From Ectobius pallidus (lineage: Eukaryota > Arthropoda > Insecta > Blattodea > Ectobiidae): 64,000 nucleotides of DNA. Position numbers and translations under genes: made by a program. The stretch is taken from the NCBI GenBank assembly GCA_964059195.1, contig CAXKWD010000001.1:119283751-119347750 (forward strand). Reading direction: 5' to 3'. How positions within the stretch are numbered: the first letter of the stretch is position 1; each line of letters starts with the position of its first letter. Below are positions 11,404 to 21,500 of the stretch, in pieces. Under the pieces are notes generated by a model. The model did not search any database and had not been told where the DNA came from. It worked only from the letters and a program-made list of their open reading frames with translations.

Positions 11404-12505
11404 TTACTAGCTTAAAAGGCCCGGCGTCGCTCGGGTTTTGTATTTTGTTAATGCGAAAATAACTTATGAAGGACTTTCAATTTTCAAACTCTAGGTCTTT
11501 AAGGTCTTTATATAGGTATTAAGAATTTGAAATGGGGAAGAACGACTTATCACACACAAACTATTCCCTCAGAAAACGCTAGATAGGCTATAGCTTATTA
11601 TAGCTTATATCAGATCCCCACGGCTTCTCCCAAGATAATTAATTGAAAGATTAACAATTAAGAGCAAAATAATTAATTTATTACATTTATTAACACTTTG
11701 CACGCGAAACATTCATAGGTGTAAACTAAACATTTGATAGGCCTAATTAATGAAACAGTTATAAATCCGGCTTTGAAGTGAATTTCACGATTAGAAAATA
11801 AATGGAAAAATGCAGTATTCGAAAGATTATGAGAATTGAAATCGATTAAACTCACGATAAAAAAAAAAGTGCGTAAATGTATTTGACAGACAGACATAGT
11901 ACATTAGTTTTTATTTATATAGGTGAAGAATGGAATAAGCCTACTGACGCCGTGATTTCTATATTCATTTGTCCAGACTTATAATTTCGTTACATTTCAG
12001 GCAGATTTAACGACCCTACATAAGATATTTTAATTACGATTACATATAAAAACGTTGTAGCCAGGACCCCGAACTAAGCAACTTCCCCGGAATTTTCTGT
12101 AAACTATATTCCATGTCAAATAAAATATGTTTAACATTACCTTATCGACATCTATAGCTTTTATAATAACCTGAGATATCCATTGCCTTCCATAGCGATC
12201 GCGACGATATTATTTCCAAGGTATGACAATAATAGACAAAGCATTCTGCAATTGATTTGACAACTGAAATGAATAACTCAAAACTGATGCTTCGAAAGCG
12301 TAAAAAATGCACGTTTTCTTGCCGTTTTTCACTCTTAACTCACGAACGAAGGCTAAAATTAAAAATGTAGTATGACAGAAACCTTCCCGGGAATGTACCC
12401 AACAACTTCCCAAAGTTTCATGGCGATCGGATGAATGGTGTAGTAATGCATAAAGGACACACACACACACACACATACATTCATTTTTATATATATAGAT
12501 TGACT
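11404..12505 (-). repeat. Interspersed repeat with AC microsatellite
   Basis: The stretch begins near ACTAGCTTAAAAGGCCCGGC and ends in ATTTTTATATATATAGAT beyond a TCATGGCGATCGGATGAATG segment and an (AC)n run at 12457-12476. This layout (GTCGCTCGGG near one end, a CATGGCGATCGG box, then an AC run and TATATATAGAT) is common in arthropod interspersed repeats. I could not assign the class. No intact frame is present. Confidence 0.45.
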
Positions 12506-13196
12506 TGGCTTTTATACACCGTCGTATACAGATACACAATTAATAAAATAGATTAATTACTGAAATATCTTATTATTATTCTCAAGTAATCCTAAGTTTG
12601 ATTTTTTGAGGGTATAAGGTGGTGATATTGAACGTGATTATAAGGCTTCAGTTCGATCTCAATATCGTTCAGCAGGAAGAAACTACACAGAACAAGGACG
12701 GATGTTCCAAAATGTGTCATTAAAGTTGATTTCATTTTTTTGTTTCATAAATAGATTATTTTCATTTTCTTAAACCTGTTTTTTTTATAATATAGTTTCG
12801 TAACAAAATAAGTTAAGTCTACACCTTTCAAAACTTACATGATCAATAAAAAATGTGAACAAAAAATTTATTTATTTTACTCAACCAGTACATTTAACTT
12901 TAATTGACCAGTAGGCCTATATTTAACTCTAATTAATCAGTTTATTTAACTCTATTTTTATAGAATGATTCATGTGAATTACCTATTCTAATCTCATCAA
13001 GAATTAGTAAGTGCTTTGATAATAATATTATGACCACACATAATTTTATCATTCCTGAAAAATAATGATTTGTGAACTTCATACATTTTGAATTGTTGCT
13101 CCTCATATGCTTAGGATTTAATTCACAGTTAGTCACTAACTTTTTAAAAGTTGATGCTTGTGTAACTTTACTCACCATCTCCAACAGCTCTTTGTA
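12506..13196. other. AT-rich stretch, nothing recognised
   Basis: No coding, RNA or element boundary could be supported here. Confidence 0.4.
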
Positions 13197-13524
13197 TGTA
13201 ATTATTTAGCACGTAAGTACCTGTACATATTGTTCCCTAGTGTAGAAAAAATAGTATGGTACATGCTAAATTCATGCATTAAGTTAGGGATACTCCTTTT
13301 TTTAACACATTGTCCTGCAACTCATGAAAAGTCTTGGAAATCTCACACATATCCTGAGATTGTAATTATTTAGCACGTAAGTACCTGTACATATTGTTCC
13401 CTAGTGTAGAAAAAATAGTATGGTACATGCTAAATTCATGCATTAAGTTAGGGATACTCCTTTTTTTAACACCTTGTCCTGCAACTCGTGAAAAGTCTTG
13501 GAAATCTCACACATATCCTGCTTT
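13197..13524. repeat. 164-bp tandem duplication
   Basis: Two near-identical copies with a 164-bp period start at 13197 and 13361, each beginning TGTAATTATTTAGCACGTAA or close to it. A few substitutions separate them (for example ACATTGTCC versus ACCTTGTCC). It is a recent local duplication with no coding content. Confidence 0.9.
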
Positions 13525-13662
13525 TTAAAAATATCCTCCTAAAAATCCTGCAAAATGGAATTTTATGTGAAATGTATTATTTTTATTCCTCTAAAGATAT
13601 TTTTATATATAATATAATGATTGAAAGGAATTAAAACTAACATCTGCAATGGTAACTAAGTA

Positions 13663-14360
13663 AGTCCCATTCAAGAGTTGGCCAATGACGCGGGTTTCTG
13701 AGTCGCGGTGGGCACAGCTTTAATTCCCAAGCGATCGGGTGAAATATCTACGCAAATAAAGCTGTAATCAGTATAATGATTCAGGTTCTCATATTTACAG
13801 TTAAAATTACAATGAAAATAACCATGTACCTCATCACAAGAGATGTTGGAAATGACCTCCTCTTGCATCCACACAATCCTGGCACCTTTTTAGGAAATTT
13901 TCTTTTAAGCGCATAAGTTCAGCTTCCGAGATAAGAGTTAATTTCTTTTGTGAAATTGTCTTTAAGTTCTTTTAACAGTATGTGATTATTATTTATGGGG
14001 AAACTTGAAAAATAAAGTGTATAGGTCTATTTCTCAAACATTAGAAGAACTTAAAGACAATGTCACAAGAGAAAATAACTCTATCTCGGAAGCTGAACTT
14101 ATGCGAGTGAAAGAAAATTTCCTAAAAGGGTGCAGTATTGTGCGAATGCACTGGGGGGACCTCTCCAACATCTCTTGTGATGAGGTACGTGGTTATTTTC
14201 ATTGTACTTTTAACTGTAAATGTGAGAACCTGAATCATTACACCGATCGCGGCTTTATTTGCATAGATATTTCATCCGATTGCTCAGGAGTTGGAGCTGT
14301 GCCCGCCGCGATGCAGAAACCCGCTCCATTGGCCAACTCTTGCGTGGGACTCACTGTATA
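13663..14360. mobile_element. Inverted duplication of a mariner-like 3' end
   Basis: The arm at about 13663-13975 is a diverged reverse complement of about 14035-14360, around a short AT-rich centre. The right arm encodes LEELKDNVTRENNSISEAEL and then RVKENFLKGC on the plus strand. This resembles the C-terminal end of Tc1/mariner-like transposases (L-x-x-L-K-x-x-I-x-x-E...L-x-x-V-x-x-N-F-x-x-x-C). The left arm encodes the corresponding downstream region on the minus strand. Both arms lack the catalytic domain. Confidence 0.6.
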
Positions 14361-14474
14361 TATCACTAACCCTTAGGTCAGTAATCATGTCACACTGTGT
14401 AAGAATAAAAACAAGCTTATGCCCTTGCTGAACGTGAACAATTGAATTTTCTAACCTAATAAACTCCTTTCCAA

Positions 14475-15388
14475 GCCTGATGAGACTCATGGGCTTATTT
14501 TGGAAAGACACTTATTGGTGCAACTATCACAGGTTATAACACAAGAGACATTGATTGTAGTTTACTTTTCGTTATTTCATTCACACCTTGAATATAATGC
14601 CTCTCTATGGGGAGTTATAAATAGTCTTAGCTTTAACCAATTGTTTTCACTACAAAAAAGAGCTATTCGAATTATTGGGAAATTACAATATAATCAAACT
14701 TGCAGGCATACTTTTCCCAAATTAAAAATACTTACACTGACTGGAATCTATCTACATTACGTAATCACATTTGTTAAAACTAACAAAAATATTAAATTAG
14801 TTAGAAATGCAGGTGTTCATAATCATTATACGAGAAGAGGTACTGACCTTTTCTTGAACTCTTACAGAGGTGAATTTGCAAAGAAGAACATAATCTTTTC
14901 TGGCTCTAAATTTTATAATATGCTACCACCCCAACTTAAAGAAATACATTCGACAAGAAGTTTTAAGATAAAACTCAAAGAATTTTTAATTGCCAAATCA
15001 TTCTACACTATAAAAGAATATGAAGAATACTATACGGTTTCTAAATTTGAATAAGTATTTTTGTCCTTATCAAATATAATAATGCATTATTACTGTATCT
15101 TGATAATCTCATACTGATACTGGTCTGTTTTACTTCACTTTTATTTTATTCTGATTTCACAAAATGATGTGGATATTATATATACGTTTACATGTTTAAT
15201 AATTACTGAGTAGGGCATGGAGCAAAATGGGTCTGAACAGCTAATATTGTACTTATAGATCACAAATTGTATACCTGTGTAAACAGCAATTTTAATGTAT
15301 ACTGCAGGGTATTTAAATTGTATATTGTATGACGAAGCCAAAAATTGTAATATTTTATATGGTGAATAAACAAACAAACAAACAAACA
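14475..15388 (+). mobile_element. 5'-truncated LINE 3' end with AAAC tail
   Basis: A 184-residue frame (about 14500-15054) encodes the C-terminal reverse transcriptase flank of a Jockey/CR1-type LINE: FHSHLEYNASLWG, LFSLQKRAIRIIG, HNHYTRRGTDL and LKEFLIAKSFYTIKEYEEYY. A 3' untranslated region follows, ending in ATGGTGAATAAACAAACA repeats up to 15388. The 5' part, including the catalytic YADD segment, is absent, as is usual for dead-on-arrival LINE copies. Confidence 0.85.
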
Positions 15389-15425
15389 CCAGGTCTAGAC
15401 AATATATCAGCAGTATTCAACTTAC

Positions 15426-15661
15426 CTGCTTGGGGCAGACTCCTTCAGCCTTGGCAACAGAAGATTTGTCAGTAGAAAATGTCCTAGGTGATTTACACCA
15501 AAATGAATTTCAAATCCATCTTTAGTTTTCCATCCTTGTTCAACAGGTATTGAAACACCTGCATTATTAATCAGCACATGGATTTTTGGAAAAACATCTA
15601 GAACTTCTTTAGCAAATGTCCTTACAGACTCCAAAGACTCCAAATCAAGTAACATGGGAAT
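15426..15661 (-). CDS. Retinol dehydrogenase-like SDR, internal exon
   Basis: The exon encodes [20 protein letters not shown], then VLINNAGVS and [24 protein letters not shown] is the classic SDR motif stabilising the nucleotide-binding fold, and [13 protein letters not shown] is typical of the RDH11-14 group. A TTTTCAG acceptor lies just upstream and a GTAAG donor just downstream on the minus strand. The exon starts in phase 0, matching exon 1 at 34085-34363, whose last codons (SGEL) join onto IPMLLDL as in relatives. It ends in SAPS plus a split codon. The intron to exon 1 is about 18.4 kb and holds the BEL/Pao, the palindromic tRNA-like repeat and elements A/B. Confidence 0.92.
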
Positions 15662-15993
15662 CTGAAAATCATAAATAATTGTTTTAATATTTTTAATGAA
15701 ATGAAGTGATTAGTTGTTCATTTGCGAACAGTAATTATTCAGAAGGTATTGAAAAATGCAGTAACTTAACCCAGTTAGAGCACCCAGAGAGCTTTCAAAA
15801 ATGTATCTGGAAACAATTCGGCAAGTAATTTTTTAATGTAAAAGTGTACTACCTATCGACCTTCAAAAAAGAACCACTACCAGAAAAAATTACAACTGCT
15901 CTGAAGACCTAAGAAATTAGTTTAAGAATTGGAGTGTGTCCTATACAAACACTTTCGTTCAATCGCTTATTATTTTGTAGGTTCTTATTTTGG

Positions 15994-16583
15994 ACAAAAT
16001 GTCCAAGCTATTCTCAATGTTCTATTTTTTACTGAATCTAGAATTAAGATATGATGCAGGTGAAAATAGGAAGGTTTACAAATCAGTAGCAACTCCAGAT
16101 GATCCCATAGGAGAATATTCTCAGCGTATTTTCCAGGGTGCCTGTCCCCATCTACCAGTATTGCTTCTAATTCAAACCTAAGGACAACACAAGCACCCAT
16201 TCCATAAATACCATACAAAAATTCTTGACCAAAGAAAAATCCCACAACAAACTTGGAATTGAACCTGGGACCCCCAGGTTAATAGCCAGCAACACTAAGC
16301 CATCAGCCAAAATGCCGGCAACTGCTTTACAATTTATTCAACAGAATATACTATTCCATGGACACAGTATTACATTTTTTTCTTTTACTCTTTACAGTGC
16401 TGCCATGAGGTACAAAATGTTCACCTTTAATCCGACGCTAAGCATAAACAAAGGCGATTTGCATTATAGCCTATGGCAAACATAACAAAATGTCCAAGCT
16501 ATTCTCAATGTTCTATTTTTTACTGAATCTAGAATTAAGATATGATGCAGGTGAAAATAGGAAGGTTTACAAATCAGTAGCAA
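15994..16583. repeat. 99-bp direct repeats 491 bp apart
   Basis: The 99 bases at 15994-16092 recur, apparently unchanged, at 16485-16583. The 392 bases between them include a minus-strand tRNA-like B box (within TTGGAATTGAACCTGGGA at 16253-16270). A local tandem duplication is the simplest explanation. No coding role was seen. Confidence 0.8.
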
Positions 16584-16776
16584 GATTTCTTACAGGAAGG
16601 TAGGCTATTTGCTTCGTGTTGAAGAATTGTACATTCTACCTGCAGAAAAATTCAAATAATAGTACTACTGTCAAAAGCTGTAGGCCTATATAATGGCGAC
16701 ATATCTTATTAGCAACATAAAAACTGCTCTTACTAAGACAATGTTCGGTAGAATCACACCATACCAACAAAACATA

Positions 16777-17932
16777 TGTTACGTCATGTAATACCTTCTT
16801 TCTTGCTTGCCATAAATTTACTTCAGATGGCTTTGATTTTCATTTGTCTGTATAGGCTTACAGTCAATCAATTCAATGTATGTCTTGGCAATTGTTATTT
16901 TAATCTCAACTCCAAAATTATTTATTTATTTTTTTAAATAACTACTAATTTATCAATTCTGTTTTTATTTTATTTATTATTATATTAGCATAGTGCGTTT
17001 TAATGTATTGATTAATTAATCTTATTTACAAGTGAAGCTATTATTATTGGGTTAGCGATTATTTATTGTTTCAACCTTCAATTGTCCTTATTATTCACTT
17101 CATCCTTCTTCTTCAAAATGGACAACGATTTGAGTGTTCCATTCTCTTTTTCTAGGGCAATGTGCTCTATTCAACAAATCATTTAGCACGTCATACAGTG
17201 CTAAATTTCGGGCGAAAAGCCTTTTATCTTCATTTGTGTTGGATTAAGAATTCCAATGTTCTTACATAGTTCAACATAATTTCAACATCACAAGGATTCA
17301 TCTAGACGTCGCTAAAGGTGCTTCGTTCTATCTCTGGACACTGAACCTTCATAAGGAGATATCAATCATTTCAATTCTGTGAGTAATATAATTCAAGACA
17401 AGGACTACGATTAGTCTTCAATTCGGTGAGATTTAGTAGTCATAAAGAGACTTCATGCAACTTCGAATTCTTAAATAAATACAGACATTTATGCTTGGCA
17501 ATAAAGTGTTAACAGCTTATTTATGCAATCTTCTTTTTTTTTGAATTAGTGCTGTGAATAGTCTTAAATTTCAGCATTCAATACAATCTTCTAGTTTCGA
17601 AATAACAATTTCGACAGGCTATATTTATTACATCAACAAATGGTCCTCCGAATTAATACAGTCTACCAGTGCATCTATATATGTGTACTTGGATACAACT
17701 AGAACTGCAGATTTCAAGAAGTGCAGACCATCAAGTTTTTTGTTAATCAAGCAACGTCATCGTTCACATGTGCATATTTCTTGTATATCAATTTACCCAT
17801 TTGAAGATTGGAAATGAAACCCAATTCTTCTCCTCAATTCTTCTCTCCCCCGCATGTTATCGCCGGGAATCGAACCCACAAATAGTTTTCAATACGGTCC
17901 ACTACCAGAGGAAGGGTCGCCTGGCGGTAACA
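16777..17932 (+). repeat. 5' LTR of the BEL/Pao element
   Basis: The LTR is 1156 bp and is repeated at 22905-24060 with the same length. AATAAA signals occur within it at about 17475 and 17501. It should carry the promoter and polyadenylation signals. Reading frames inside it are present in both LTR copies and show no protein similarity. Confidence 0.95.
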
Positions 17933-18040
17933 TGTTGTTGGTCCACCGGGCCGTTGATATTACTAACATGTTGTTGGTCCACCGGGCCGTTGATATTACT
18001 AACATGTTGAAGGTCCATCAGGCCGTTGATATTACTAACA
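17933..18040 (+). repeat. Three tandem 36-bp units right after the 5' LTR
   Basis: Three units start at 17933, 17969 and 18005; the first two are identical and the third has a few substitutions. Each starts TGTTG and contains TGGTCCACCGGGCC or a variant, and ends ATTACTAACA. The position just after the LTR is where the tRNA primer-binding site is expected, and TGG starts are typical of such sites. The matching tRNA was not identified. Confidence 0.9.
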
Positions 18041-18536
18041 TGTTTAGATATTACTGGCTGCTCCGAACCTGAATTATATTCAGTGCATTTGCTTGATTAT
18101 CATAAATAATTCATCTTATACTATATAATACATAAGTCTCTCCAGGCATTTGCAAGCCTGTTTGAATTCATGCAAAGTATTGCATTTAGCAACAATATAA
18201 GTGTTGTTTCATAAACATTAGCATCACTATTATTATCAAGTTTTAATAATATCAAGCATATCTCCGTGTCCTCAACACGTTTGAGATCTAGGTACGGAGC
18301 TACCTGACTATCATATTGTAATATTTGTCAATTTGTAAAATATTGTACAATCTCACAGACAACAATACAAACACCTGATACAGATTCTACACAATTTCAA
18401 GTGTATTTTAACTGTTTTGTCTGTTTATCTCAATCATGACCATTGTAAACGTCTATGTGTAATTCCCGAAACGCGGGCAATTGATTTAACACTGAACAAT
18501 TATTTATTGTAAAAGACTTTGCAAATCTCATCAAAT

Positions 18537-21500
18537 ATGACTAATCCAAGTCCTGAATTCGCGGCCCTTAAGGCTAAAAGAACCCCTGTTAAGAGTCGAA
18601 TTACCCGCCAAGCCAATATAATAGCTGATATCGCTAGCTCTAGTGAAATTTCTATTCAAGACCTGCTTAGGCGCAAAGATACCATGACAAAACTTAGTAA
18701 TGATTTTCAAGACATACAATCTCAGATCGAGGAGTTAGAATTTTCTGATGCCGAAATGGCTTATAGGGAGGAAGTCGAAGAAACCGTTTTCCAAGCCCTC
18801 TCTCACCTAGACAATTTAATTTTCCAAAGGCAAGCTCAGCAGGAAGCTGAGGCTAAGTTAGTTGCGACCCAGCAGGAAGCTGAGGCTAAGTTAGTTGCGG
18901 CCCAGCAGGAAGCTGAGGCTAAGTTAATTGCGGCCCAGCAGGAAGCTGAGGCTAAGTTAGTTGCGGCCCAGCAGGAAGCTGAGGCTAAGTTAGTTGCGGC
19001 CCAGAGAGACTCTCAGGCTAAGCTATCTAGTGTCGAGTTTATAAAGACACGATTCCTCAATTATGTTCAGGCTATCCAAGCACTTGTTATAGAAGACAGA
19101 CAGTCTTATTGCAAGGCTCTGAGTCTGCGCACATCCTTTGAGAAAATATTCAGTGAATACGAGACTGAATACTCCCGTATCGACGTACTAGAACTCAATG
19201 AATCTATCAAACTTCAAAGGCTTCAAGTCGAGTCTGCCTTTCATGAAACCATTGCTATTCTTCGAAGTTCAATTGACGAAACCAAGCATCATTATGAGCC
19301 CAACCAAGCTATCCTTGCTAATCAATCATTGCCTCAATTTGTCCCCTCTCTCCCCAAACTTCCAGAAATTAGGCTTCCTCATTTCAGTGGCGACCCAGCA
19401 ACCTGGATTGAGTTTAGGGACACTTTCAATTCACTAATCATAGAGCATAAACACATATCTAACATGGACAAATTTCAATATTTGAAGTCCTGTCTAGCAC
19501 CAGAAGTTATGACAGTGATTCAAAACATTCCTGTCTCTGCTGCTACGTTTGATGTAGCATGGAGCACGCTGTCGGCTAGGTTTGATAATGACCGACTTAT
19601 CGCTAATACCCACTTGGAGAAGCTATTTTCACCTCCTGTCTTAGAAAGGAATTCCGCTGAATCTCTTCAGAAGTTCGTTGACCATTTTATAAGCACTGTT
19701 CATGCTTTGAACTCGCTTAATGTTGGTGTAGAACTGTCTGACTTGATTATAGCAAAGATTGTACTCGACAAGCTTCCTCCATTCCTGATAAAGGAATGGG
19801 AATCCTCTCTCGCTCCAGGTAAAATGCCTAGTCTCAAAGACTTATTCACATTTTTAGAATCCAGGATACGGGTTTTTCAGATGACTGACTCAGCTTTAAG
19901 GAGTCAGCCAGTAAAGCCTATTGTATCTAATACAACCATTCCTAAAGGCAAGGTTGCCTCCTCCAAGCCTAAATGTCTCTGTTGTAACAATGGATTCCAT
20001 GAGCTGCAACATTGTGAAGTTTTCAAAGCCATGGATTTCTCTAATAGAGACAATTTTGTCAAAACACAACGATTATGTCAAGTGTGCTATTACTCTAAGG
20101 GTCACGCCCCCTATTGTAGCACTTATACTTGCAAGATTTGTAAGGGTAAACATGGCACTTACCTTCATAATCCAGCACATATTAACGGCAACCAAGCCGC
20201 CAATACTGCTGGGGTAATGTCAGTCTTCCAACCTCAACCAAGCTGTTTGCTCCCTACCGCCACTGTTCTAGTCATGCACAGGGATGGCCATTCTGTTGAA
20301 GCCACCGCATTGCTTGACAGTGGTTCTGATTGTAACCTCATGTCTAGTAGGTTATTCAACCACTTAAAATTATCGCCTCATCACCAGCGCACTACTTTAG
20401 CTGGTATATTGTCATCTAAGGCAGACAGTCTTAAGATGACGTCGATTTCAATTAAGTCTGTCACTACTTCATGGCATTGCAACACCAACGTCATAATCGT
20501 ACCGGAAATTTCAACCTCGAAATTTCCACGCAAGCCTGTCAATACTACAAATTGGAATATTCCACCAAATCTTTCATTGGCTGACGCCAGTTTCAATATT
20601 CCTAAGTACGTAGACTTGTTATTAGGTGTTGAAATATATTCACAGATTGTCTGTGCAGGCCAGATATCTGCTCCTAATATGCCTGTAATTCAGAACTCGC
20701 ATTTGGGTTGGTATTTTGCTGGTAAATTACCACAACCCGCCAGGTCTGAACATAACATGGCTTTGCAAAATATGCACAACCGCCAACCTAAGTCAAGGCC
20801 TTCTAATAAGGTTTCTAAGAAACCCGACCATTCTAGCGGGTCTCCCACACATTATTCTGCCTTCCTCACTGCTGATCAAGACATTAGCAGGCAACTTTCT
20901 CAGTTTTGGGAATTAGAAAAAATTTCTAACTCTGATTCCTTTCTCGACGACTCTATATGCGAAAAGCATTTCGTAGATAATACTCAACGGGACTCAGAAG
21001 GAAGATATGTGGTAAAACTTCCTTTCTTGTCTGATCCTCAGACCCTGGGCAGCACAAAACTCCAGGCTTATAAAGGATTCTCCTCATTGGAGAAACGCTC
21101 CACTTCTAATCCCACTCTCAGCGAAGATAATTGTAAGTTCAAGGATGAAAATATCGCTCTAGATCATATGGAGCCCGACTTGCTTCCAGAAACTAGAGTA
21201 TTGTCCCTAATGGAGGCCACTACCTCTAACTTAAACTCTTATCTTTTCAAATTTGAATATTTGAAAACTATTCGTGTTATGGCTTACGTATTGAGATTCA
21301 TGAATAACTCTCGTAAGATTCATAACTCTATAAAAGGCCCCTTAATGCCTTCTGAACTCAACAAGGCCCTTCAATGCTGTGTTAGGCTAATACAGCAAGA
21401 GGTTTATGCTTCAGAAATCCGTGATTTATTGTCAAATCATGACGTCAATTCTTCAAGCAAATTGAAGCAACTAGACCCGTTTCTTGACAAGGATTCTGTA

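Noticed and set aside
12210..12539. 109-aa minus-strand frame
   Set aside because: It runs through the AC microsatellite and an interspersed repeat; no protein similarity or splice context.
17554..18072. Small frames repeated in both LTRs
   Set aside because: They occur identically in the 5' and 3' LTR, overlap regulatory sequence and have no recognisable domain.
18519..18536. Upstream non-ATG start for the BEL/Pao frame
   Set aside because: The codon at 18519 is TTG; the first in-frame ATG is at 18537 and was used.
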